NCBI GenBank assembly: GCA_026995955.1
Contig: JALWNJ010000072.1
Span: 1 to 7,419 of the forward strand
DNA length: 7,419 nucleotides
Direction of reading: 5' to 3'
Source of the DNA: Gammaproteobacteria bacterium
GTDB taxonomy: Bacteria; Pseudomonadota; Gammaproteobacteria; J044
The notes beneath the pieces are model-generated. The model saw nothing but the letters and a program-made list of their open reading frames with translations, ran no database searches and had not been told where the DNA came from. A program made the translations under genes and the position numbers. Position 1 is the stretch's first letter; each line of letters begins with the position of its first letter. This document shows positions 1 to 7,419 of this stretch, in pieces.

Positions 1-1433
1 TTGCGTTGAGCCTTGCGCTCGTGGGCGATCTGCAAGGCCCGGGCCAGCAGCTTCGCGACCGGTTGCAGGGCCCGTGCCAGCGCCTCCGGAATGGGCCTGC
101 CCTCCTGGTCCAGGTAGATCACCCCCAGGGTGCGCTCGCCCACGCCCAGCGTGAGCAGCAGGAAGTTGGCCGAGGACACGGCCCGGGTCCAGCGCTCCGG
201 CAGGCTGGCGGCCACCTTCGGATAGTTCTCGTCGTGGATCCACAGCAGTTGCTGCTTTTCCATCGCCTTGCGGAACAGCCCTGGCTTGAGCAGGTCCACG
301 AACAGGCCGGTGGCCTCGTGACCGAAGCCCTCCTTGTGGCGTACCGTGAGTCGCGTGCGTTGCGGGTCCGGCAACAGCAGCAGGCTGCGCCGGAAGCCGT
401 AGTCCTCGTGCAGCCTTTGCAGCAGGGTTCGGATCAGGGCATTGGCATCGCCCCCCGCACGCAGGGTCTCGGTCAGCGCTGCCTTGAGCGGTGCGATGTC
501 TGGCGTCGCGGGCGGCGCGGCCGGGGGCTCGGGTTTTGTTGCGGGTGGCTCGGCCGGCTCGGCCGGGCCCTCGGGCAGGACCGTCCACAGCAGCTTGGCG
601 GCGGGCGGGACGACGCCGGGGAGGCGGAACTGTCTGGCCGCGTGCGCGGCCACCTGGTGCAGCCTATGACTGACCTCGGCTGGCGGGCGGTTGAGGTAGC
701 CGGCGGCGAGTTCCAGGGCCGCCTCGACCGCCGGGCTGCGCCAGTGGCCGATGTCGGCCGCGCTGGCGAGCGCATAGGCCACCACCACATTCTGCGCCCG
801 GCCGATCATGGCAGCCGGGTCCAGGCTCTCCTGCAGCAGCAAGGGCAGGCCCCACGCGCTGGCTGCGCGGCGCCCCAGATCGCGGCTGCGCACCCCCAGG
901 CGCTCGAGTTCGCAGGCATTGCGGTGGCCACCCCCGAGCTCCACGCGCGCGCAGGCAAGGAAGTCGTCCGGCCGGGCCAGGGCCAGCAGGAACTCGCCCA
1001 ACGGCTGCAGGAAACAGGCCGCCATCAGCTCGCTGGGGGCGCGGTCGTTCTGCAGTCGGCCCCACTCGGCGACGATCTCGGCCGCCAGCCGGGCGCGCAC
1101 GATGAGGCGGTACCAGTGTTGGCGCACGGCCTTGTCCGTGACCGTTTCTTCCAGCACCGGTACTTGGCCGAGCTGGTGGCGGATGGCGGTCTCGCCCATC
1201 AGATTGAGGGTGCTCTCGATGGTGCTGATCAGGGGGCGGCTGCCGCCGATCCGGCCCTGGTTGACCTGGCGGAAGAAGTGCGTGGCCAGGCCCGGGTCAC
1301 GATTGATGATGTCACCGACATCGGCCAGCGCAGTGCCGGGGGCGTCCAGGGTGTCTCGGCAGGCACGCAGGTTGTCGGCCAGCGCCGGGATGCGCAGCCC
1401 GGGAACCTGGTCGAGGAGCGCCGTGGCGGTCAT
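1..1433 (-). CDS. HDOD-GAF domain signalling protein (3' end beyond window)
   Basis: An open frame runs from an ATG at 1433 to the left edge without a stop; I checked it codon by codon, and it gives 477 visible residues. Residues about 1-280 resemble an HDOD domain, a helical relative of HD phosphohydrolases that acts as a signalling scaffold. At about 140-148 the usual LLHDIG-type stretch reads CFLQPLGEF, so the catalytic His-Asp pair is absent and enzyme activity is unlikely. A Pro/Ala/Glu-rich linker follows (about 287-315). Residues about 316-470 look like a GAF sensor domain, with the late strand pattern LGVGERTLGVIYLD; its ligand cannot be told. The domain is nearly complete at the edge, so few residues are probably missing. 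No signal peptide or membrane segment is seen, so it should be cytoplasmic. The start overlaps the upstream PilZ gene's stop by 4 bp (ATGA), with GAGG at 1438-1441 as ribosome site, implying coupled translation. HDOD is firm, GAF moderately so; the signal and partner are unknown. Confidence 0.82.
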   Translation of the reverse strand, partial: MTATALLDQVPGLRIPALADNLRACRDTLDAPGTALADVGDIINRDPGLATHFFRQVNQGRIGGSRPLISTIESTLNLMGETAIRHQLGQVPVLEETVTDKAVRQHWYRLIVRARLAAEIVAEWGRLQNDRAPSELMAACFLQPLGEFLLALARPDDFLACARVELGGGHRNACELERLGVRSRDLGRRAASAWGLPLLLQESLDPAAMIGRAQNVVVAYALASAADIGHWRSPAVEAALELAAGYLNRPPAEVSHRLHQVAAHAARQFRLPGVVPPAAKLLWTVLPEGPAEPAEPPATKPEPPAAPPATPDIAPLKAALTETLRAGGDANALIRTLLQRLHEDYGFRRSLLLLPDPQRTRLTVRHKEGFGHEATGLFVDLLKPGLFRKAMEKQQLLWIHDENYPKVAASLPERWTRAVSSANFLLLTLGVGERTLGVIYLDQEGRPIPEALARALQPVAKLLARALQIAHERKAQR

Positions 1434-2008
1434 TCGTCCTCGTCGGGCGGCCGGCGGATGCTGCGCATCTGGGTACGCACATTGTGGCGCGCCAGCAGGT
1501 CGGCGTCGCGGGGGTCGATGTGTTCGAAGTCGATGGCGACCTCGTGCCGGCCGTCCTCGGCCGGTCGGCACCACACCACCCGCCCCAGGGCCGGGATGAC
1601 GGCCAGCTCGGGATAGAGCACGATGCGCAGGCCCACATGGCTGCCCTGTTCCAGGGGCGCCTCGTGCACAAAGCGGATGCCGGTGGCGCTCAGGTTGGCC
1701 TCGTGGGTTGGCCTGAGCGGCAGGCCCAGCTCGCGCTGCTGAACGATGCCCGCAAGTCGGTCGATCTTCTGTTCCAGATGACGCAGGTAGGCGGCGACAT
1801 CGGGATGATGCGACTGGACAGCGGCCAGCCTGGGCAGGAACTGGTCCTTGAGCAGCAGGTAGTCGTTGGCCAGCGCCAGGCGCTCGCGCTCCTCGTCGAA
1901 ATGCGCGCGCCAGTCCTGGACGGTCGAATCGTCGTTCAGCGGCTCGACCTCGAGGCTGATGTGGTCGTTGATGCGGAAACTGCGGCGGCGCTCGCTGGCA
2001 TCGCTCAT
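1430..2008 (-). CDS. PilZ-domain protein with helical insertion (putative c-di-GMP receptor)
   Basis: The gene encodes 192 aa. PilZ domains bind cyclic di-GMP through an N-terminal RxxxR and a barrel D/NxSxxG motif. Both are visible: R8-R9-S-F-R12 and NLSATG at 105-110. The two motifs usually lie a few tens of residues apart, but here about 90 residues separate them. The interval, roughly 28-95, is Leu/Glu/Arg/Gln-rich and probably helical or coiled-coil. Residues about 111-165 then give the barrel strands, including the RVVW strand typical of PilZ. This arrangement resembles the tetrameric PilZ (tPilZ) proteins known from xanthomonads, though that assignment is from memory and inference. I chose the ATG at 2008 because it overlaps the motB stop as ATGA, has GGAG 8 nt upstream (2017-2020) and starts just before the RRR motif. 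The same frame stays open further upstream, but that part merely shadows motB. By analogy with YcgR, a PilZ protein acting at the stator, it may tune motor output from the adjacent MotAB; this is inference. Confidence 0.88.
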   Translation of the reverse strand: MSDASERRRSFRINDHISLEVEPLNDDSTVQDWRAHFDEERERLALANDYLLLKDQFLPRLAAVQSHHPDVAAYLRHLEQKIDRLAGIVQQRELGLPLRPTHEANLSATGIRFVHEAPLEQGSHVGLRIVLYPELAVIPALGRVVWCRPAEDGRHEVAIDFEHIDPRDADLLARHNVRTQMRSIRRPPDEDE

Positions 2009-2841
2009 TGGCGGATCTCCAGGATCTGGTCGGGATCCTCGACCTGGATCGGTTCGCTGCTGCCCTCGCGGATGATGATCTCCACGCGCCGGTTCTGGGC
2101 GCGGTGCTGCGGCGTGTCGTTCGGCACCTTGGGCCGGGTATCGGCATAGGCGCGGATCTGCATGCGGTTGGCCAGCTCGGGATCGAGCTTGCTGAAGAAA
2201 TGGACCACATTGGCGGCACGCGCGGCAGAAAGTACCCAGTTGGACGGGTAAGTGGGCGTCGAGATCGGCACATTGTCGGTGTGTCCGGCCACCACGATCT
2301 CGCCATCGGTCTTCTTGAGCACCTCGGCGATGCGCCGCAGGATGGGCAGGAAGGATCGGTTGATGACCGCGCTGCCGGAGGGGAAGGAACCCTTCTCGCG
2401 GATGCGGATCATGACCTCGTTGGCCTCGGTGTCGACCTCCAGCAGACCCTGATCCACCTCGTCCTTCAGCTCCTCGCGGATGGTCTCGGCCATTTCCTGG
2501 ATCTTCTGCGAGGTGGCCTCCAGCATTTCCACGTTTTCGCGGGTATCGTCGGTGGTCTCCTGCTGCACCACCTGCAGCGTGGTCGGGGTGGGCTTGCCGG
2601 GGCTGAACTCCTGGGCGATGACGCTGGTGCCCTTGGGGATGTCCTTGGCCTCGACGATACGCTGCACGCCGAAGGCGAACTTCATGGAGCCGGCGATCTG
2701 CTTGAACTTCTGCACGTCCATCTCGGAGAAGGACAGCAGCAGCACAAAGAAGCACATGAGCAGGGACATCAGGTCGGCAAAGGTCATCACCCATGCCGGC
2801 GCGCCGCTGGGACAATCCTGCTTCTTGGCCTCTTCGCTCAT
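2005..2841 (-). CDS. motB: Flagellar stator protein MotB (PomB-like)
   Basis: The 278-aa product is the peptidoglycan-anchored half of the flagellar stator, pairing with MotA to carry ions across the inner membrane and drive the rotor. A short cytoplasmic N-terminus precedes one membrane helix (about 17-38), in which FADLMSLLMCFF carries the ion-binding Asp23. The segment after it, about 43-59 (QKFKQIAGSMKFAFGV), matches the plug region that closes unassembled stators. An OmpA-like peptidoglycan-binding domain follows (about 140-258), with GHTDN at 186-190 and NRRVEI at 250-255. The N-terminal third resembles Vibrio PomB far more than E. coli MotB, including a Cys in the helix (Cys30), suggesting sodium coupling. 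At 278 aa it is shorter than PomB (about 315) because the periplasmic linker between plug and OmpA domain is shorter. The start lies 2 bp after the motA stop, with no clear Shine-Dalgarno, so translation is probably coupled. Its stop overlaps the PilZ gene's start. Confidence 0.96.
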   Translation of the reverse strand: MSEEAKKQDCPSGAPAWVMTFADLMSLLMCFFVLLLSFSEMDVQKFKQIAGSMKFAFGVQRIVEAKDIPKGTSVIAQEFSPGKPTPTTLQVVQQETTDDTRENVEMLEATSQKIQEMAETIREELKDEVDQGLLEVDTEANEVMIRIREKGSFPSGSAVINRSFLPILRRIAEVLKKTDGEIVVAGHTDNVPISTPTYPSNWVLSAARAANVVHFFSKLDPELANRMQIRAYADTRPKVPNDTPQHRAQNRRVEIIIREGSSEPIQVEDPDQILEIRQ

Positions 2842-2843
2842 GG

Positions 2844-3605
2844 CTAGTCAGCGTCGGCAGCCGGACGCTTGGACTCGGGCAGGTAGGTGTAGAGCAGCTG
2901 CTCCATCACCCTCGGGTTGGTGCCGGCCTGGATGGCGGAGATGGATTCCAGGATCAGGCTGCGGGTCAGCCGCTCCTGGTCGCTGATGGTCTTGAGCTTT
3001 TCCGAGATCGGCAGGGCGAAGCCGTTGGCGATCACCGCGCCGTACAGGGTGGTGAGCAGGGCCACCGCCATGGCCGGCCCGATGGACTTGGGGTCCGACA
3101 TGTTGGAGAGCATCTGCACCAGGCCGATGAGGGTGCCGATCATGCCCATGGCGGGCGCATAGTCGCCGATGGCCTTGAACATGTTGACGCCCACCTCGTG
3201 GCGCTCGATGGCCAGGTTGATGTCCTTGGACAGCATCTGCTGTACCACCTCGGGTGGATGACCGTCGATGCACAGCGAGATGCCGCGCTTGAGGAAGGGG
3301 TCGCTGATCTCGGCGTTCTCCAGCGCCAGGATGCCCTCCTTGCGTGCCACATTGGCCAGCTCCACCGCCTCCTCGATCAGCTTCTCGGGCGGTGTCTGCT
3401 TGTTGAAGATGGCCTTCAGTCCGACCTTGAAGGAGCCCAGGAACTGCCCCAGCGAGACGCGGATGATGGTGGCTGCCAGGGTGCCGCCGATGACGATGAT
3501 GAGTGACGGCACATTGATGAAGATGCCAATGTCGCCGCCGATGATGATGGCGCCGAAGACGACGCCGATGACGCTTACCAGGCCGATGAGGGTGGCCAGA
3601 TCCAT
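2844..3605 (-). CDS. motA: Flagellar stator protein MotA (PomA-like)
   Basis: The 253-aa membrane subunit of the stator is the same length as Vibrio PomA and aligns with it throughout, from MDLATLIGL onward. Four membrane helices are evident at about 2-22, 29-49, 150-168 and 180-200. The large cytoplasmic loop between helices 2 and 3 carries charged residues at PomA numbering (Arg88, Lys89, Glu96, Glu99), which touch the rotor protein FliG; PomA's Glu97 is Asn here. Helices 3 and 4 contain APAMGMIGTLIGLV and AMAVALLTTLYGA, with Thr158, Thr185 and Thr186 as in PomA, residues linked to the sodium path. A sodium-type motor is thus likely, though ion choice cannot be proven from sequence. The ATG at 3605 has AAGGAA at 3612-3617 as ribosome site, 6 nt away. 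This is the first gene of the motA-motB-PilZ-HDOD set, transcribed away from the tRNA gene; a candidate promoter lies at 3651-3678. Confidence 0.96.
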   Translation of the reverse strand: MDLATLIGLVSVIGVVFGAIIIGGDIGIFINVPSLIIVIGGTLAATIIRVSLGQFLGSFKVGLKAIFNKQTPPEKLIEEAVELANVARKEGILALENAEISDPFLKRGISLCIDGHPPEVVQQMLSKDINLAIERHEVGVNMFKAIGDYAPAMGMIGTLIGLVQMLSNMSDPKSIGPAMAVALLTTLYGAVIANGFALPISEKLKTISDQERLTRSLILESISAIQAGTNPRVMEQLLYTYLPESKRPAADAD

Positions 3606-3650
3606 GTGCGATTCCTTGACTGTGACAGCGGTAGCCCAAAGTTACCGACA

Positions 3651-3678
3651 ACTATGCCAAATCCACGGCCATAATCAA
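3651..3678 (-). promoter_or_regulatory. Candidate sigma-70 promoter upstream of motA
   Basis: On the minus strand TTGATT (3673-3678) is followed after 16 bp by CATAGT (3651-3656), each matching 4 of 6 consensus positions. Transcription would start near 3644, leaving a leader of about 40 nt before the motA ATG. The 90-bp gap contains no convincing FliA (sigma-28) GCCGATAA element. A TTGGCATAG stretch only partly resembles a sigma-54 -24 element and lacks the -12 GC. The match is modest, and read-through from the tRNA/rpoD transcript remains possible. Confidence 0.4.
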
Positions 3679-3695
3679 GTGCGGGAGGGAGTGAA

Positions 3696-3772
3696 TGGTG
3701 GGCCCGCCAGGACTTGAACCTGGGACCGATCGATTATGAGTCGACTGCTCTGACCAACTGAGCTACGGGCCC
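3696..3772 (-). tRNA. ileX: tRNA-Ile2 (anticodon CAT, lysidine type)
   Basis: The 77-nt gene folds into a full cloverleaf: a perfect 7-bp acceptor stem GGGCCCG/CGGGCCC, D arm GCTC/GAGC, anticodon stem GTCGA/TCGAT with loop CTCATAA, T arm CCAGG/CCTGG with loop TTCAAGT, discriminator A and encoded CCA. The anticodon CAT lies at 3736-3738. CAT can mean initiator Met, elongator Met or Ile2. The anticodon arm and variable region (GACTCATAATCG, then GGTC) match E. coli ileX, and the position just after rpoD is also that of ileX. In Ile2, TilS changes the anticodon C to lysidine so the tRNA reads AUA. The gene may be processed from the rpoD transcript or have its own weak promoter. No terminator is seen between it and motA. 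Confidence 0.95.
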
Positions 3773-3782
3773 ATGCGCGACG

Positions 3783-3813
3783 CGGCCCGTCATCCTGCCG
3801 GATCGACGGGCCG
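3783..3813 (-). terminator. Strong hairpin between rpoD and tRNA-Ile2 (possible terminator or processing site)
   Basis: A 9-bp perfect GC-rich stem (CGGCCCGTC at 3805-3813 with GACGGGCCG at 3783-3791) is extended inward by 4 more pairs (GATCC/GGAT region, one bulged base) around a small loop. It begins 24 nt after the rpoD stop. No U-run follows it, so it is not a classical intrinsic terminator. It could slow or stop RNA polymerase, protect the rpoD mRNA 3' end, or guide cutting of an rpoD-tRNA transcript. The stem is certain, the role is not. Confidence 0.55.
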
Positions 3814-3836
3814 GGTGCAAGGGGCGGGCGGGCTGC

Positions 3837-5651
<1,815 letters not shown>

Positions 5652-5657
5652 GAAGTG

Positions 5658-5661
5658 TCCT
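5658..5661 (-). promoter_or_regulatory. rpoD ribosome binding site (decides the start)
   Basis: AGGA on the minus strand lies 6 nt before the ATG at 5651 and supports that start over the in-frame ATG 14 codons upstream at 5693, which lies only 2 bp beyond the -10 box. Confidence 0.7.
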
Positions 5662-5672
5662 GGATGACTGTG

Positions 5673-5682
5673 CAGAATTCTG
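5673..5682. repeat. Perfect 10-bp palindrome just downstream of the rpoD transcription start
   Basis: CAGAATTCTG is perfectly self-complementary. It covers about +8 to +17 relative to the start expected from the -10 box at 5696-5701. It could be an operator or chance; it does not fit the E. coli LexA box, whose CTG and CAG face inward over 10 bp. Confidence 0.45.
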
Positions 5683-5695
5683 AATGGAACCAAGC

Positions 5696-5724
5696 ATTAT
5701 AGCATGCCGGCTTGTCTCTTGCCA
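5696..5724 (-). promoter_or_regulatory. rpoD promoter (sigma-70, extended -10)
   Basis: The minus strand has a perfect TATAAT at 5696-5701 preceded by TGC (5702-5704), making an extended -10 element. A weak -35, TGGCAA (5719-5724, 3 of 6 matches), lies 17 bp upstream, as expected when an extended -10 carries recognition. The start should fall near 5689, about 38 nt before the rpoD ATG. This lets rpoD be transcribed separately from dnaG and, since the product is sigma-70 itself, allows autoregulation. Confidence 0.8.
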
Positions 5725-5749
5725 TGCCAGCGACGCGCGCGGGGCGAGG

Positions 5750-7419
5750 TCAACGGCGGGTGAGCAGCGCGTTCAGCTCGCGTTTCTCGTCCTCGCTCAG
5801 GCCCTCGCTGTCGGCCTTGAACAGCAGGCGCTCCAGACGCTGCTCCTCGTAGAGGGCACGCAGGCGCTCGATGGCATCGCGGTACATGCGTTCCACCCCG
5901 GCCTGCTCGAGTCCCGGCGGCTGCCAGGCGGCGATGCGCTGCAGGTGCCGGCCCGCCTCGCTGTCGCGGTAGCGCTCCAGCAGGATGGCAGGGCTAACAT
6001 GGGGATCACGACGAATGTTTTCAATGAGTTCCAGCAGCAGATCGATGCCGGGGCGATCCACCTCGCGCAGCCAGTCCGTGGGCATGTCGTCGTCGGCGAG
6101 TCGTGGCTCGTTGAGCAGCGCGTGCAGCGCCAGGCGTACCGGGGTGACGCGCAGCTGCTGGCGGCGGTCGGGTGCCGGTTCCGAGGGCTGGTTGCTGCGC
6201 AGGCCCTCCAGCAGCTGCTCCGGGCGCAGGTGCGCGAGCCGCGCCACCTCCTCCACCAGGGCCGTACGCAGCAGGCCGGAGGGCATGGTACGGATCAGCG
6301 CCAGCGCGTCCCTGGCCAGATGGGTGCGCCCGGCGCGGGTATGAGCGTTGTGTCGCCGCGTCAGCTCCGCCAGGAAGTACTCGGCGATCCCGGTGGCCTG
6401 GTCGAGGCGCGCCTCGAAGGCGGTCCGGCCCTCGCGTCGCACCAGGCTGTCCGGGTCCTCGCCCTCGGGCAGGAACAGAAAGCCCACCTCGCGCCCGTCC
6501 TGCATGTGCGGCAGGGTGACGGCCAGTGCCTTCCAGGCCGCCTCGCGTCCGGCCCGGTCGCCGTCGAAGCAGAACACCAGTTCCGAGACATTGCGGAACA
6601 GCACCTGCAGGTGCTCGTCGGTGGTGGCGGTGCCCAGCGTGGCCACCGCATTGCGGATGCCATGCTGGGCCAGGGCGATGACGTCCATGTAGCCCTCCAC
6701 CACCAGCAGGCGCTCGAGGCGGCGGTTGAAGCGGCGTGCCTCGTACAGGCCGTACAGCTCGCGGCCCTTGTGGAACAGCGGCGTCTCCGGCGAGTTGAGG
6801 TACTTGGGTTCGCCCGTGCCCAGCACGCGGCCGCCAAAACCGACGACATCGCCGCGCCGGTTGCGGATCGGGAACATGATGCGACCGCGGAAGCGGTCGT
6901 AGATGCGTCCCTGGTCGTTGCGGATGGCCAGCCCCGCGGTCACCAGCCGTTCTTCCGGTGCCTGCAGGTGTCGCAGCAGCCCGTCCCAGGCCTCCGGGGC
7001 ATAGCCCAGTCCGTAGTCGCGCGCAATCTCGCCGGACAGTCCGCGCTCGCGCAGGTATTCGCCGGCGCGGGGATGACGGCGCAGCTGCGCGCGGTAGTAG
7101 TCGGCGGCGCGCTGCATCAGCGCGCGCAGCTCGGGCAACAGGCTATCCTCGTGCCGTGCCGGGGCCTGGCCACGGGCCGCTGTCTGCTCGCGCGGCACCT
7201 CGACGCCGGCCATGCGCGCCAGCTCTTCCACCGCCTCGACGAAGTCGAGGTTGTCGTATTCCATCAGGAAGCCGATGGCGGTGCCATGCGCGCCGCAGCC
7301 GAAGCAGTGGTAGAACTGCTTGACGGGGCTGACGAAGAAGGACGGGGTCTTCTCGCTGTGGAAGGGGCAGCAGGCGGCGTACTCGCGTCCCTGCTTCTTG
7401 AGCGGAACGCGCTGGCCGA
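5750..7419 (-). CDS. dnaG: DNA primase DnaG (5' end beyond window)
   Basis: DnaG makes the RNA primers for chromosome replication, working with the DnaB helicase at the fork. The reading frame is open to the right edge; the first full codon is at 7417, giving 555 visible residues. Alignment with E. coli DnaG (581 aa) implies about 23 missing residues, so the whole protein would be about 578 aa. In visible numbering, the CHC2 zinc finger has Cys17, His20, Cys38 and Cys41 (CCPFH and HCFGCG). The RNA polymerase basic part (RFRGRIMFPIRNRRGDVVGFGGR region) precedes the Toprim core: Glu241 in VVEGYMD, then Asp285 and Asp287 in FDGDRAGR. The rest, from about 420, is the helical DnaB-binding domain, ending in LSEDEKRELNALLTRR. 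An internal ATG at 7264 would remove the zinc finger and is not the start. rpsU is the usual upstream neighbour but lies outside the window. Confidence 0.98.
   Translation of the reverse strand, partial: GQRVPLKKQGREYAACCPFHSEKTPSFFVSPVKQFYHCFGCGAHGTAIGFLMEYDNLDFVEAVEELARMAGVEVPREQTAARGQAPARHEDSLLPELRALMQRAADYYRAQLRRHPRAGEYLRERGLSGEIARDYGLGYAPEAWDGLLRHLQAPEERLVTAGLAIRNDQGRIYDRFRGRIMFPIRNRRGDVVGFGGRVLGTGEPKYLNSPETPLFHKGRELYGLYEARRFNRRLERLLVVEGYMDVIALAQHGIRNAVATLGTATTDEHLQVLFRNVSELVFCFDGDRAGREAAWKALAVTLPHMQDGREVGFLFLPEGEDPDSLVRREGRTAFEARLDQATGIAEYFLAELTRRHNAHTRAGRTHLARDALALIRTMPSGLLRTALVEEVARLAHLRPEQLLEGLRSNQPSEPAPDRRQQLRVTPVRLALHALLNEPRLADDDMPTDWLREVDRPGIDLLLELIENIRRDPHVSPAILLERYRDSEAGRHLQRIAAWQPPGLEQAGVERMYRDAIERLRALYEEQRLERLLFKADSEGLSEDEKRELNALLTRR

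Noticed and set aside
6..1616. 536-codon plus-strand open frame
   Set aside because: It lies opposite the HDOD-GAF gene in codon register, and its product is low-complexity Gln/Arg/Gly/Ala without a family pattern. Such antisense frames are common in GC-rich DNA.
1430..2815. 461-codon frame that would extend the PilZ protein upstream through motB
   Set aside because: The part upstream of 2008 is motB in another frame and reads as Arg/Gly/His-rich shadow. The PilZ motif starts just after the ATG at 2008.
2008..2847. 279-codon plus-strand open frame opposite motB
   Set aside because: It is the antisense shadow of motB, rich in His, Leu and Gly, with no domain.
3640..3662. Sigma-54-like TTGGCATAG element upstream of motA
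   Set aside because: The -24 half is fair, but at the -12 position the required GC is GG, so it does not meet the consensus.
5652..5693. Upstream ATG (5693) as the rpoD start
   Set aside because: The expected transcription start near 5689 lies downstream of it, and family alignment and the ribosome site favour 5651.
7262..7264. ATG at 7264 as the dnaG start
   Set aside because: The frame continues upstream with the intact CHC2 zinc finger, so the true start is beyond the window.

Overview
The window is GC-rich (clearly above 60% by eye) and reads almost entirely from the minus strand. Its conserved core, dnaG - rpoD - tRNA-Ile2(CAT), is the gammaproteobacterial macromolecular-synthesis locus, in the same order as in E. 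coli. RpoD and DnaG align over their whole visible length with the gammaproteobacterial proteins. The PomA/PomB-like (sodium-type) flagellar stator and the high GC would suit a motile, marine or haloalkaline gammaproteobacterium, for example in the Chromatiales/Ectothiorhodospiraceae. That placement is an inference, not something the sequence proves.

Layout, in transcription order from right to left: DNA primase dnaG (5' end cut by the window edge, about 23 codons missing); a 98-bp gap with a strong extended -10 promoter for rpoD; rpoD (604 aa, start at 5651); a 63-bp gap with a strong hairpin; tRNA-Ile2 with anticodon CAT and encoded CCA; a 90-bp gap with a candidate promoter; then a tightly packed four-gene set: motA (PomA-like), motB (PomB-like), a PilZ-domain protein and an HDOD-GAF protein (3' end cut by the window edge). 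The last three junctions are a 2-bp gap and two 4-bp ATGA stop/start overlaps. No gene-free stretch exceeds 100 bp.

Functionally there are two modules. The first covers replication priming, housekeeping transcription and decoding of AUA codons. The second is a flagellar stator fused at operon level to signalling genes. The PilZ protein keeps both c-di-GMP-binding motifs but has about 90 residues, mostly helical, inserted between them. The HDOD protein has lost the catalytic HD pair and carries a GAF-like sensor domain. The gene order suggests that second-messenger input acts on the stator or is produced together with it. I consider this stator-PilZ-HDOD operon the most interesting part of the window. 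The rest is well-known biology; I see no mobile element, CRISPR array or phage gene.
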